NCBI RefSeq assembly: GCF_010015445.1
Contig: NC_053115.1
Span: forward strand, 1,242,058 to 1,306,057
DNA from: Perca fluviatilis
Taxonomy: Eukaryota; Chordata; Actinopteri; Perciformes; Percidae
Direction: 5' to 3'
DNA: 64,000 nucleotides
Made by a program: the position numbers and the translations under genes. The notes below the pieces were generated by a model, which saw nothing but the letters and a program-made list of their open reading frames with translations, was not told where the DNA came from and ran no database searches. Of the stretch, positions 10,801 through 22,689 are shown in pieces (the stretch's first letter is position 1; each line of letters begins with the position of its first letter).

Positions 10801-13103
10801 TTCAGTTTATTCAGTTCATTTTAATTTAATTTCATGTTATTATACCATATATGCATTTATTATTCAGCTTGTATTACTATGTTGGCTATATGATTGCCTG
10901 AAGTGATTTTTTGTTGGCTTGTTTTTTGACAGCCATGGCCAGAATAACCCACCAGGTGGCTCCACGGGAAAGAAAGAAGAATAGTATGCTCCCTCTCATC
11001 CACCGAGCATTGTTCACTCAGTACTTCTGGGCCTGGAGAATATATGTGCACATATTCTGAGTAAAATAAGAAAGACACTTACACACAGGCTTTCAGGGCC
11101 CTTGCTGGCCCAGCACCAATCTGACATGCCCTGTGCATGATATCCCCGCAGCCAAGTTCCAAAATCTAGTGGAAAGCTTGAAACCAGAAGAGTGGAGGCT
11201 GCAGGGAGCTGCACATTAACCGGTTTGTAGTGCCATGTTCTATAATCACACATATTGCTGTAATGTTCAGGTGGCCAAATACTGTTACCTGTAATGAACA
11301 GGGCCTCTGTCCTTTAACCAGACTACTTGGTGTCAAGTCCTGCTGTAGAGAAAAGCACCCTAATAATTATATTTGATAAGCAACTCAATACATTGAAGTA
11401 GTGAAATTTAACAATTACAGAATACTTAAAAAATTGTAATATTACTAAATTAAAACATTTAACTCCCCTTTTTGTAATTTCCAGAAGTCAATTTCAGGTG
11501 TGCCATGTTTCGTATATAAGTGTGATTTAGGTATAGGGATTCATAAATTGGGATGAAATAATATGGAAATTAGCTGAAATGGAAACTACAAAGCTGGAAA
11601 GCAAGAAAGCAAGAAAATGTGGAGCATATACTGACTACTATATAGTATCTATGTCTATATATCAGAGACATCCTATAAGGATCCTTTTGTTCCACACTGG
11701 ACAAGTGCAAACAATGAAGATGCAAACAAAATCAATGACAGCTTCATTTTTGGTGTTTGCACCTCTGATAAATGCAATGAAAAGGAAAAAATGGTGTTAC
11801 ATCCTATCAAAAGTTCAAATCTAAAGCAAAAGATTAAATCTACCCCAAAGCTCTCGTAAAAGTTAAGACTACATGTTTCCATATGAGATGTGATCAAGTA
11901 CTATTATTCTTAAGTATGCAAGTATGGATACAAATGAAGAATTTTTACTAAATTTCCCATTTAGGGATCCCCAGATGTTGGCCTCTAGAGGGTGCTGTGT
12001 TACAACCGGCTGAACTGTTTTAAAGTTAACAGCAGTTTCTCTGGACCATAGGAAGATAAATGGAAATCACAAACAGCTTTCACTCCTGATCGAGCATTTT
12101 TCTCTTACATAGTGGCTACCCATTTTTAGATTCATCTTTCAGAAAAACAACCTCTCCCTTAATCTTCTATCTCAGAAAACACCACAGTCAAAACACTGCT
12201 GCTCTCATGCCAAGAAGAAAGCCTTTATGTCTGTTGCCAGATACATCGTGACAATCAGCCTGCATCTAACTATAATTGGCCAAGGTATTCCCTCTGATAT
12301 TTATAGATGTTATTATATAAAGCAGGATTGGCAATTTCTCTGTTGTGCACAATACACCTGTAACATGATGAGCTGAGTCAAGGAGGCCAGCCTTGAGTGT
12401 GCATTTAACAATAGTATTAATAACATACAACACAGGCATGTGCCCCTGCTCAGAAAAGAAAGTGTGACAGAAATTAGCAGCCGAGGACAGACAAGAGTCT
12501 GCAAGTGGGGGGAAAGAAAAGACGCAAGGAGCCTCGGTGGCGCAGGCAGAGGTGTCACCTTTCAGGGCAGGGACCCCTCGGCCGCATCTTAAAAGGCAGG
12601 GCTGCTGCGGCTTGTGGTAGCGTGCGTCGTTCATCGGGCATCGCTGTCAAGTGCCACATGCTTGTCTTTGTGCTATGAGAACAGGAATGGCTGCTGACTC
12701 TCAGTGCCACATGCCTGCTCACATTCTCAAGGAAGACTGAGAGAAGGGAGACACTGGCACTCCAGCTGGCTGCCATAGAGGCCCTGGAGTCAAAATAACA
12801 ATGAGGAGTGTTAACATGCACACATGAGTGTGGGGGCCTCAAACTGCTGCCATGGACTTATTCACAGGCGAGGTCATGTGTGCATCTTCTGATATCTGCC
12901 AGGAAAGGGAACTGTGGCGTAATGATACAATTTTAGAAGGATAAAATATAAATATTCCAGACATATAGCTGAAAAGTACAGGATTTATATAATTATCACG
13001 AGTATAAATTCATCCTTTTCCTCTTTTTTTATTATTTATTAATTTGTTTTTATTTTCTTGTAGAGGAAAAGACATGTTTTAGTTGTTGTTTCTATTCTGT
13101 ATA

Positions 13104-13156
13104 AGGAGAGGACTGTGAAGAAGCCTGAGGCCTAATATAGGCTTCTGTCCTCTCCT
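13104..13156. other. Long asymmetric hairpin
   Basis: AGGAGAGGAC (13104-13113) pairs with GTCCTCTCCT (13147-13156). Inside it AGAAGCCT (13119-13126) pairs with AGGCTTCT (13139-13146). Five bases (13114-13118) bulge on the left only, and a 12-base loop remains. An AATAAA follows at about 13219. Origin unknown; a small MITE core or a transcript 3' structure is possible. Confidence 0.55.
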
Positions 13157-13825
13157 GCACTGAAATCGCTTGTTTTTAAAAAAATCTATTGTTGTATGTA
13201 CTTTATACCTTTGTACAAATAAACTAAACTAAGACATCACGCTGTAAGTCACTACTGAACACCACAGACAACACTGTAAGACTCTACTGGAATATTCTAT
13301 AAATAGGAAAATGCACACACACATACACACACACCCAAACAGGATACCCTGCCAGTACTTGCCATGTGTGTTCTCCAACTTTTCCCTTTTCTACCCCTGT
13401 CTTTCCTACCCTCTCTTTCCTCGTCTGACCCGGCCAAAGGAATTGCCCCGGTTAGATCAACCTCCTCTCTAGATCACTTCCTGTTCCTGTTGGTGGTGAT
13501 TGTTCTGAGGGGAAGGGAAGGCAGACGGGATGGGAAAAGAGGAGGTGGGGTGGAGGGGGGGTTCTTTGTTTCACTATCTGCCTCACCTGCCTGACCCCCA
13601 CCTGACAGGCTTGACCCCTGCAGGCCTGGTAGAGCCAGCCAGACAACCCGCTGGCTGTCTGTTTCCTGCCTCGCTGACTGACAGGATATTCATGGCGTGC
13701 TTGGAACCGTTTGTGTTAGACTGCGAGTCTGAGTCAATGTTACTCTTTCTCTAAAAAATTAGTATTAGTATTATTAGTAGATACAAGAATGAAAATCTGG
13801 GGGAAACACTGGGTACTTGAATATA

Positions 13826-15408
13826 CAGTACAGGCCAAAAGTTTGGACAAACCTTCTCATTCAATGCGTTTCCTTTATTTTCATGACTATTTACATTGTA
13901 GATTCTCACTGAAGGCATCAAAACTATGAATGAACACGTGGAATTATGTACTTAACAAAAAAGTGTGAAATAACTGAAAACATGTCTTATATTTTAGATT
14001 CCTCAAAGTAGCCACCCTTTGCTCTGATTACTGCTTTGCACACTCTTGGCATTCTCTTGATGAGCTTCAAGAGGTAGTCACCTGAAATGGTTTTCCAACA
14101 GTCTTGAAGGAGTTCCCAGAGATGCTTAGTACTTGTTGGCCCTTTTGCCTTCACTCTGTGGTCCAGCTCACCCCAAACCATCTCGATTGGGTTCAGGTCC
14201 GGTGACTGTGGAGGCCATCACTCTCCTTCTTGGTCAAATAGCCCTTACGCAGCCTGGAGGTGTGTTTGGGGTCATTGTCCTGTTGAAAAATAAATTATGG
14301 TCCAACTAAACACAAACCGGATGGGATGGCATGTCGCTGCAGGATGCTGTGGTAGCCATGCTGGTTCAGTATGCCTTCAATTTTGAATAAATCCCCAACA
14401 GTGTCACCAGCAAAGCCCCCCCACACCATCACACCTCCTCCTCAATGGTTCACGGTGGGAACCAGACATGTAGAATCCATCCGTTCACCTTTTCTGCGTT
14501 GCACAAAGACACAGCGGTTGGAACCAAAGATCTCAAATTTGGACTCATCAGACCAAAGCACAGATTTCCACTGGTCTAATGTCCATTCCTTGTGTTTCTT
14601 GGCCCAAACAAATCTTTCTGCTTATTGCCTCTCCTTAGCAGCGGTTTCCTAGCAGCTACTTGACCATGAAGGCCTGATTCGCCCAGTCTCTTCTTAACAG
14701 TTCTAGAGATGTGTCTGCTGCTAGAACTCTGTGTGGCATTCATCTGGTCTCTAATCTGAGCTGCTGTTGTGATTTCTGAGGCTGGTGACTCAGATGAACT
14801 TATCCTCAGCAGCAGAGGTGACTCTTGGTCTTCCTTTCCTGGGGCGGTCCTCATGTGAGCCCGTTTCATTGTAGCGCTTGATGGTTTTTGCGACTGCACT
14901 TGGGGACACATTCACAGTTTTCGCAATTTTCACTGACTGACCTTCATTTGTTAAAGTAATGATGGCCACTCGTTTCTCTTTACTTAGCTGATTGGTTCTT
15001 GCCATAATATGAATTCTAACAGTTGTCCAATAGGGCTGTCGGCTGTGTATCATCCTGACTTCTGCACAACACAACTGATGGTCCCAACCCCGTTAATAAG
15101 GCAAAAAATTCCACTAATTAACCCTGACAAGGCACACCTGTGAAGTGAAAACCTTTTCCGGCGATTACCTCATGAAGCTCATTGAGAGAACACCAAGGGT
15201 TTGCAGCGCTATCAAAAAAGCAAAGGGTGGCTACTTTGAGGAATCTAAAATATAAGACATGTTTTCAGTTATTTCACACTTTTTTGTTAAGTACATAATT
15301 CCATATGTGTTCATTTATAGTTTTGATGCCTTCAGTGAGAATCTACAATGTAAATAGTCATGAAAATAAAGGTGTGAGAAGGTGTGTCCAAACTTTTGGC
15401 CTGTACTG
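13826..15408 (-). mobile_element. Tc1-like DNA transposon with about 200-bp terminal repeats
   Basis: Ends CAGTACAGGCCAAAAGTTTGG and its complement lie next to TA at 13824-13825 and 15409-15410, the TA target duplication of the Tc1/mariner superfamily. The inverted repeats run about 200 bp inward (to the AGCAAAGGGTGGCTACTTTG motif), far longer than a minimal Tc1 end. The broken transposase reads on the minus strand from 15005. The terminal repeats are only slightly diverged. Confidence 0.9.
13990..15005 (-). pseudogene. Tc1-like transposase, frameshifted
   Basis: The start MARTNQLSKEKRVAII is at 15005, followed by the paired helix-turn-helix region (KTIKRYNETG) and the GRPR linker (RKGRPRVTS). 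The frame is then lost near 14800 and resumes as ISSSESPASEIT..RLGESGL. The catalytic domain is readable in pieces: SDESKFE, QDNDPKHTS near 14280 and PDLNPIEMVWGEL near 14175, which cover the DDE acidic positions. At least two frameshifts and in-frame stops make it inactive. Family length is about 340 residues, and the span fits a full-length but decayed copy. Confidence 0.88.
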
Positions 15409-15411
15409 TAC

Positions 15412-15731
15412 TTAAAGGGATACGCCACCGTTTGTTGAAATAGGGCTTATCACGGTCTCCCCTGGCTGTAGATAGGTGGGCCAACGCATTTTTTGTGCAT
15501 GCATTGTTTTAGTCCAGTGCAACACCAGCAGCGCCGCCACTAGTTAGCTTAGCGTAGTGAATGGAATCCTATGTTGCCGGTTAGCATGTTGTGAGTAAAA
15601 GTGAGCCAACAAAAGACAAACAAACAACCTCATTACTTGCACTGAGACAAAAAATGCGTTGGCCCACCTATCTACAGCCAGGGGAGACCGTGATAAGAAC
15701 TATTTCAACAAACGGTGGCGTATCCCTTTAA
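15412..15731. mobile_element. TTAA-flanked foldback MITE next to the Tc1-like element
   Basis: It begins TTAAAGGGATACGCCACCG and ends CGGTGGCGTATCCCTTTAA. TTAA is present at 15412-15415 and 15728-15731, fitting a piggyBac-type TTAA target. Arms of about 85 bp (to the AACGCATTTTTT motif) flank a roughly 150-bp centre with no coding potential. The terminal pattern TTAAAGGRAYACGCC is shared with the element at 4598-5222. Only one base separates it from the Tc1-like copy's TA. Confidence 0.8.
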
Positions 15732-16189
15732 TGGGAATGAAAGGTTCCATTAAATTCGAGAGGAATGTTGTTAGTTAACTCATGGTGATGTGTTGTCTGA
15801 TGGCCACACATTGCACTGAGAGGACAGACAGCTAATGTTTGCATTGTTTGGCTTTAACTACCTTGACTTCTATGGTTCTCATCTCCACTATGGCCTTGCC
15901 CATTTGACCCACCTGCAAGCAGTAGCTGCTCAATCAGATGGACTAAATTAAAGTGTTAATAATACCAAGTTTCAGGAAAACACATGGTAAACATGCATGA
16001 ATATATACAGCTCTTGGGTTGTAAATGATGCATATTAATATTAATGCATTCATTTTTATTTGAATCTTGTAAAAAGTTAGATTTTGTAACTTGAAAGCAA
16101 GACTGTCACTTTTGAAAAATGGAAATAACACAAATTAAAAAGTGCTCAACGATTGATCAATCCAATTCACTGCTACAGCTACCAGTATG

Positions 16190-16207
16190 CTTCATCAGCT
16201 GATGAAG
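16190..16207. other. Perfect 18-bp palindrome
   Basis: CTTCATCAGCTGATGAAG equals its own complement and is centred on the E-box CAGCTG. The surrounding 15732-16480 holds no gene or other repeat I can name. Confidence 0.6.
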
Positions 16208-16487
16208 ATTGTCGGATGGACAAAAAGCTTGGGGCTTGTGACTGACAGCAACGCCAAGCTGACATTAAGCAGAGTTTGAACTTCTCTATATATCTTGTCT
16301 CCCGCATCTTTGCCAGTGTGGCCGTCCGGAACAAATAAAGAAATTAGATTTTCCACGTGTTGCCCAGACCGCCATCCTGGAGTCCTTGGAGAGTAACTGA
16401 TGGTAATGTAGGGCCTACTAGCTACGAGCGAACCCACTAATAGTGCAATTTTATTCAAATGTAATTTGGGTAAATTGATTTATTTGA

Positions 16488-16720
16488 GGTGGCGGTAGCT
16501 CAGCCTGTAGGGAGTTGTGTTGAGAGGCAGAGGGTTGCCGGTTCAGGTCCCCGTACATACCAAAGTACCGAGTCTGGACTGGTAGCTGGAGAGGTGCCAG
16601 TTCACCTCCTGGGCACTGCCAAGGTGCTCTTGAGCAAGGCACCGAACTCCCCCAACCGCTCAGGGCACCTGCAGCAGTCGCAGCCCCCCTCACTCTGACT
16701 TTGGGTTAGAGCAAGTGGTA
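16488..16720 (+). mobile_element. tRNA-derived SINE, 5' part
   Basis: An A-box-like GGTAGCTCAGCCTGTAGGG and a B-box-like GGTTCAGGTCC (16540-16550) lie at tRNA-like spacing. They are followed by TTGAGCAAGGCACCGAACTC, a motif common in teleost SINE bodies. The 3' tail is not seen; a matching 3' part occurs separately at 36205-36325 on the minus strand. Bases typical of a functional tRNA cloverleaf are not all present, so this is no tRNA gene. Confidence 0.65.
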
Positions 16721-16770
16721 TTGAGAGTATTGTGATGGCGGGTTGTTCCAACCTGTATGTGAACCCTCGA

Positions 16771-16842
16771 CCTATTCATGTTCCTATTCATGTACCTATT
16801 AATGTACCTATTAATGTACCTATTAATGTACCTATTCATGCT
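16771..16842. repeat. 12-bp tandem repeat, six units
   Basis: Six consecutive units of CCTATTMATGTA with C/A variation at one position. The last unit runs into CTCAGTGTGAC. The inverted copy of this sequence near 18227-18247 has a single unit, so the array grew in this copy only. Confidence 0.9.
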
Positions 16843-17281
16843 CAGTGTGACACACAGGTCTGTATCTGTGGTGCTGTTCTCGCCAGTCAATGGGATCACT
16901 CACGGAGGTGATAGCAGTCAGTAAGGCCTTAACAAGCATGATCACTGACATGTTTATCCTTTTATTCAAAGTAGAAAAATCATTTAGCTTCAGTGCTGAT
17001 TGAAGTGGAGTTATTGCTCTGCCCTGTGATGGAGGAAGCAATTATAGAAGCATGTGTAATCATGTTTTTATTTTCTGAGCCCAAACTTCATATATGGAGT
17101 TTACTAATCTGAGTCATGATCTAATTATCTCTGACTGTCCTCAGTTACTGTTACTCAGTCAAAAGTCAAATTATTAGATGCTGAAAAACTAGGTTATGGT
17201 TTGTGGCATGTCGCCTCACAGCATATTTTCATGTACTATATTTACTCTGTTTACGCTCAAAACCCCTCCATATGTTATCAT
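16843..17281 (+). repeat. Duplicated block A (forward copy)
   Basis: This block reappears inverted at 17690-18247 with only a few per cent difference over the best-matched 200 bp (for example GCATGATCACTGACATG and CCCAAACTTCATATATGGAG). It has no recognised coding content. Confidence 0.8.
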
Positions 17282-17386
17282 CTATCTTGTGGATGTTCAT
17301 GTTTTAATTGTACATGATTTATGAAAATATACAACCCTTGATCAAAGGACACCTTCATGAAACCTACTGGAGGGGGGGGAATTATC

Positions 17387-17599
17387 AATGCACAGTCATC
17401 AAGTAAGGCTGCTTTGTTGTTAATTTGTGCAAAGCTGCAACTGTCTCCATAAAAGGTGGCTGTGCTTGTCAGAAACAAGAGTGAATCGAGAGGTGAGGTC
17501 CTTTGTGGCCTAAGGTGGAGAAAAGCTTGACAGCTGCTGAGATGTAACAACGTTCTCCATGTAAATAAAAGAAATATAACCTCCTACTAATTCAAATTC
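17387..17599 (+). repeat. Duplicated block B, copy 1
   Basis: 213 bp are repeated in direct orientation at 18299-18511 with about six differences (roughly 97% identity by eye). Both copies contain a minus-strand open frame starting MLHLSSCQAFLHLRP with no known family. The conservation reflects recent duplication, not shown selection. Confidence 0.85.
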
Positions 17600-17689
17600 A
17601 TCTGGCCAGTATATGCTCCATATCTGCTATCCATAAATGAAAGAAATATAACTTTCTCAAAAAATCCACAAAATGATGATGATGATAAC

Positions 17690-18247
17690 ATATGAAGGTG
17701 TTTTGAGTAAATATAGTACTTGTAAATTCAATTCAACTGTATTTAGTCAAATCATAACAGAAGTTATCTCAGGACACATTATAGATAGAGTAGGTTTAGA
17801 CCACACTCTATAAGTTACACTGACCCAACAATCCCCACGAGAGCATTTGGTGCGACAGTGGCGAGAAATAAATTCCTTTTAAAAATATGGGCAAATGCTG
17901 TGAGGCGACACACCACAAACCATAACCTGGTTTTGCAGCATCTACTGATGGAAGAAAAAGCAGTAAGTTGAAGTAGGACAGTCAGAGATAATTATGACCC
18001 GCATAAGTTAACTCCATATATGAAGTTTGGGCTCAGAAAATAAAAACATGATTACACATGCTTCTATAATTGCTTCCTCCATCATAGGGCAGAGCAATAA
18101 CTCCACTTCAATCAGCACTGAAGCAAAATGATTTTTCTACTTTGAATAAAAGGAATAAACATGTCAGTGATCATGCTTGTTAAGGCCTTACTGACTGCTA
18201 TCACCTCCGTGAGCTATCCCATCGACTGGACTCAGTCACACTGAGCA
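17690..18247 (-). repeat. Duplicated block A (inverted copy) with an insertion
   Basis: This is the reverse complement of 16831-17281. It is interrupted between about 17726 and 17885 by a dispersed teleost repeat, absent from the forward copy, so that insertion postdates the duplication. Confidence 0.8.
17726..17885 (+). mobile_element. Dispersed teleost repeat inserted in block A'
   Basis: AGTTATCTCAGGACAC, AGATAGAGTAGGTTTAGACC and GTGCGACAGTGGCGAG are landmarks of a very abundant fish repeat that I remember as a retroelement tail; the class is not certain. The insertion is bounded by sequence that is contiguous in the other copy of block A (near 17235). Confidence 0.6.
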
Positions 18248-18298
18248 TCAATAGGTTTATGAAACCTACAGTAATGGGGAAAAAGTACATGTTTTATA

Positions 18299-18511
18299 AA
18301 TGCACAGTCATCAAGTAAGGCTGCTTTTTTGTTAATTTGTGCAAAGCTGCAACTTTCTCGATAAAAGGTGGCTGTGCTTGTCAGAAACAAAAGTGAAGTG
18401 AGAGGTGAGGTCCTTTGTGGCCTAAGGTGGAGAAAAGCTTGACAGCTGCTGAGATGTAACAACGTTCTCCATGTAAATAAAAGAAATATAACCTCCTACT
18501 AATTCAAATTC
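18299..18511 (+). repeat. Duplicated block B, copy 2
   Basis: Direct repeat of 17387-17599. Homology stops sharply at both ends; no target duplication is obvious. Confidence 0.85.
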
Positions 18512-20830
18512 CTGTAACCAATATGCTCTTCTCCATATCTGCAGCAGCTCACTGTAATGCTGTTGAGGGGAATCCACACAACTGTACATCCACATCGCAT
18601 GTGGTTTAGGGTGATGAATCAACATGCCTGTATGTGAATTCTGACCTTTCTTTCTTGAATGGGTAATGTCAGAATCAGTGACAATCAATTAATGACATCT
18701 GACAGGGGATTGCCAGTTTGGTCACATAAACCATGCCAGGCCTTAGCAGAAAGAGGAAAAAAACGTTTCCAACTTGTTCACACTTTCTCCGTTAACAATT
18801 CATTCAATGGCCACAGCCTCGGACTTGCTCATGTGGTTCTTATCTTGTTTTAACAGAACAGCTGAGATGCAAAATACATTTATTTTCCCTCCAATTAACA
18901 CGGTGAATAATACGCAGGTCTGATAAGGGCTTTTTGTTCCAAACAGTGTTTGTGAAACCGAGGAAATGTGGAGGCATTTTTCATTGTGTTTGGCTGTAAC
19001 GCTGGATCTGATGAACATGTCGGCCAAAGCTGCTCCAGAAGTGGCAGAGGTCAGTGAGCAGAGGCACTGAGGGGGGAGAACGGGGGGGGAATAAAACTTA
19101 GTAATACAAAGTAATCAAGAGACAATTACCACCCTGTTGAATGCCTGTACGGGCCAAAATGAGACTGTGAGGTTGAAGGAGAGCTTCTTTCTGCCTGGCC
19201 TGTGAGGTTCACTACATTCAGTGACGATGAAACAGTAAATACATTTCTTAATGGGTAGAATGTTGTTGAATATGGTTACCAGTATTATTTTGGTCTGTAC
19301 TTGCATTGGCCAGGGTGGTAATTGTCTCTTCATTACTTTCGGATTGCGAATACTGGATTTTGTGCTAACTCGTTTATAGCCTCACGCTTGTTGCAGCAAA
19401 ATCAGCACAGATTGATCACATGGAAAAAACAACTACACACTTTCATCCAAAGTATTTCGACTTTAATACAATATATTACCACTTTAATTCAAAATATTTC
19501 TTTCAATATATTAAGTCTTTCATTCAATATTATATATTATATTATATTATTATGTACACAGCTACATGTAGCTACATGCTAACGTCAGGGAAACATGTCT
19601 GGTTGTGTTGTTTTTGGTTAGCTTACATTTGGTGATTTTTTGCGGTAAACTGCCGTTATATTCCGTTACAGTGGAGTCTCCGGCTGCAATGACAGACGGT
19701 ACCAGTGCCGCATTGCAGCAGGGTTCAAGTCTGTTGAACGACATAGGATCTACCCCCTTGCACCTTCCCTCCTTTCCCCACCTGATTCCCTGTTGCACAT
19801 CGCCACGGCGGCAGAAAGTGAAAACAGATTAAACTTTTAGAAAAACGTAACCCCAACATCCCGATGCTGAATCACCTAACCGTCAATCAGACCGGACACA
19901 ACACAACAGACTGGAGTCTAATGTTAATTTGGCCATGTGCACCAGTTGATAGACCTCGCAGGCAATCACTCGTAGGACCCAGCATTATTAGCAGCATGGC
20001 TAAATGCTAGCACCATGGGGAACACACCCACACACCGCTCAACCATGCGGCTAATCGTTGCAACGCTTACGTGAATGCCTCCTTACAGTTCAGACTATAG
20101 GTCAATATTACGGTGGCCCTGAGAGGCCAGCGCACTGCAACTTAAGAAAACACATGAAAAGAGATCGCAACACATGACGAAAACACTGCTAAAAACTCTG
20201 CAACTGTACTCTGTAATTATTAAATAGATACTCAGACAAAGACAAAAAGGTGCCTAAGCTCTTAACCTCTCTTCCCTTGTACTGAGTTACCTGCAAGTAT
20301 TTCATTGGTATCCTGTATACACTAGCCTTTATAATTACTCAGTATTTATCAGCCGTAACTTCGGGAAAAGGATTGGCTCTAAGGGCTGGGTCGGTCGGGC
20401 TGGGTTGCGAAGCGGGGCTGGGCTTAGCAATAGTATTTAATGCTAAACATATTTACAGTTTTTACCTTTTTTCAAAATTCTACACACAATTCCCAAAACT
20501 GCACACACAAAATGCTAAATGCTTCTTACATCTCCAAAATGAGACACTGCATTCAAAACACCATCAACACATCTCAAAATGAAGCATTTGCATCAAAGGG
20601 CAAACACTTCTTTCACAATAGTAAATGTCTGGATGTACCATGTACACACCGTTGTTCTAAATCACTGTTGTTGGGTTCTGCGTCGCCGCAACGTGTAGTT
20701 ACATTTTTTGAGAGGTGCACATCAGGCTAAGGCGTAGGCTCCGTATCTACACATAGCTACGTACGTACCTACGGCGGGGATTTAACACAGGACCAGAAAT
20801 TGGGCTTAAGAGTCTACAGCCATGCTAGGA
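18512..20830. other. Gene-free stretch; unclassified repeats likely
   Basis: No exon is recognised. 19430-19560 is very AT-rich (TATTATATTATATTA). 19600-20420 is relatively CpG-rich, and part of it (20110-20200) resembles a dispersed fish repeat. 20440-20780 contains ACACACAATTCCCAAAACTG- and GTACGTACCTACGGCG-type words that I also associate with fish repeats. All of these are low-confidence recollections. Confidence 0.35.
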
Positions 20831-20839
20831 GCTCTGTAA

Positions 20840-21500
20840 GGCTGTACTTAGGCACAGCAGTGCTTTGAGCTAAATGCTAACATGCTAATGTGTTTAGGAG
20901 GTATAATATGTATTATAAAACGGGTAGCTCAAATCAAGCAATGTGATTGGTTAATAGCTTAGTTTAGCATGTTAGCATGCTAAAGTCTGCTAATTACCAC
21001 AAAACTCAAACAGCAGCTGATGGGAATGTCAGTAGTTTTGCAGATATTTGGCAATTAACCAAAGTATTGCACACATTTTGACCTGATTGTGGCGCTAGAT
21101 GTCAGAGCACCAAAGTTATTACAATTTATTATGAGGGGAAGATAAATGTCTGACAGATGTAACACCCAACCACATTTTGCCAGCAGCCCCCCTGCCTGGG
21201 CCAGGCAGCCACACAGCACTTGGTTATTTTTATTTAAGCGGGGGCTGGGCGTATTTAAAAATATGTCAATTGTCAAGCGGCCCACCAGGACAACTCCCGG
21301 CGCTCTAGATGGCCGGTCCGTCATTGTCTGGCATCCAGTCTGGGTTTGTACAAATTGTTGCCATATTGAGAGAATAAGTGAAAACGTTGACGTGCTGGCG
21401 ACGCATACAGGGTCAGTAGGGTTCATCTTCTGGGGATCAGAAATGAATCTGAATCTGCCCAGGAGATATGGACATATTTCAATCTGGACCAAAGTGGTAA
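20840..21500 (+). repeat. Teleost dispersed repeat with a foreign middle
   Basis: Landmarks are GCATGTTAGCATGCTAA, GATGGGAATGTCAGTAG, GTGGCGCTAGATG, GGGTCAGTAGGGTTCATC and ATATTTCAATCTGGACCAAA, in the order I remember from an abundant fish intergenic/3'-UTR repeat. The centre (about 21160-21405) is a CpG-richer sequence that interrupts this order. The 150- and 129-codon frames here are therefore unlikely to be genes. Confidence 0.45.
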
Positions 21501-21509
21501 AAAACATTT

Positions 21510-22680
21510 TAACAATAAAAAAACAAACAGTATAACAACATTTTTACTTTTCCTAAAATTAATATGGTATGTTGTTGTTCAAGGTGTTGGATTACACAGT
21601 TTAAATTCAAAGAGTCTTTTAATCCATTTTTATTGCTGTACAGAAATGAATGGAAACCAATGATTTCAAATTTCTAACACGGTTTGCAAAAGAGTTAGCA
21701 GTATACATGATCACTTCAATATTTTAGGAAATACATTTAACGCACTAGCTTAGTTAGTTTGAAGAGAAGACTGATACCTCTCTGTCTCTCAGTGTTATTA
21801 CACTTTGGTTTTTGTACGGATTAAATATATATCCCATGTTAATCAGTGAGCTTTATAGGTGCCACTAGTTGAACTGTGTTCCTTTTGGTCAGAGCCAGGC
21901 TAGCTGTTTCCCCCTGTTGCCAGTTTTAGCTAACCGTCTCCTAGCTCTAGCTTCATGTGGTATCCAACTTCTCATATAACTCTCAGCAAGAAATTGAAGT
22001 AAATGTATTTCTCATTATGTTCTATTTTCTTTGAAGAAGAATAGTTTAAAAAAAAATCTATGCTATGGGCCTTCAGAAAGCAGACCTGGTCATCCACCAC
22101 TCTTAGATCATCAGCATCTGGTCAACATGTTTTTTTTTTTACCCTTACAGCATATCATAACTTTTAATACAGACAATCTTTTTGACCTTTTTGCAGTTTT
22201 TATAAAAACTGAGAGAGAGCAAATTTACTTTTGAGAAGAACAATATGAATAGCAGCTGCAACATAAGGGACCAGGAGATTCTTCGGCACACAGCAGGTTT
22301 GTCATAACAAGGACAAGTGTCCCAGGCCTCTGGTGTATTACTGGGCTCCCCTCAGGTGGACTGGCCCTGTCAGTCCCGGGATTCATGGTCCAGGTTTGCC
22401 TCGTCTCTGCCAGATATCTGTGTCATTAGGTGACAGTTTGTCTATAGTTTCTGGACATGGGCAGGCTGCAGTGTCAACACAGACTGTAATTCACTCAGGA
22501 CAATGCCTGTTGTCCTCATAACCACTTGTCTCCGAGGACGACGAGGGCCATGTTTCATATTACCAAAATCAAGAGCTGCACATGGATACAAAACAAGCTC
22601 CCCCTCTGTGATGCCTGCAAGGGCTTTATTTTCATCTCGGAGAACTATTTTATCTTGCTTCCTGTTTTATCTCCTCGTGA
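21510..22680. other. Gene-free stretch
   Basis: AT-rich to about 22250, then moderately GC-rich to 22680. I see no repeat family, paired splice sites or protein similarity. Confidence 0.45.
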
Positions 22681-22689
22681 AACTGACAC

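Larger units (their letters stand above)
10301..13820. other. 3.5-kb gene-free stretch with small repeats
   Basis: It holds a LINE/SINE-type 3' tail at 10758-10800, a long hairpin at 13104-13156, and a C/T- and G-rich segment at 13370-13680 with several CACCTG E-boxes. The short ORFs are not recognisable, and no exon with paired splice sites stands out. Confidence 0.5.

Noticed and set aside
17278..17550. Duplicated minus-strand ORF MLHLSSCQAFLHLRP
   Set aside because: Similarity to the ORF at 18232-18462 is explained by the 97% identical DNA duplication; no known domain.
21055..21507. 150-codon minus-strand ORF
   Set aside because: Lies across a dispersed repeat with a foreign middle; no motif or splice context.
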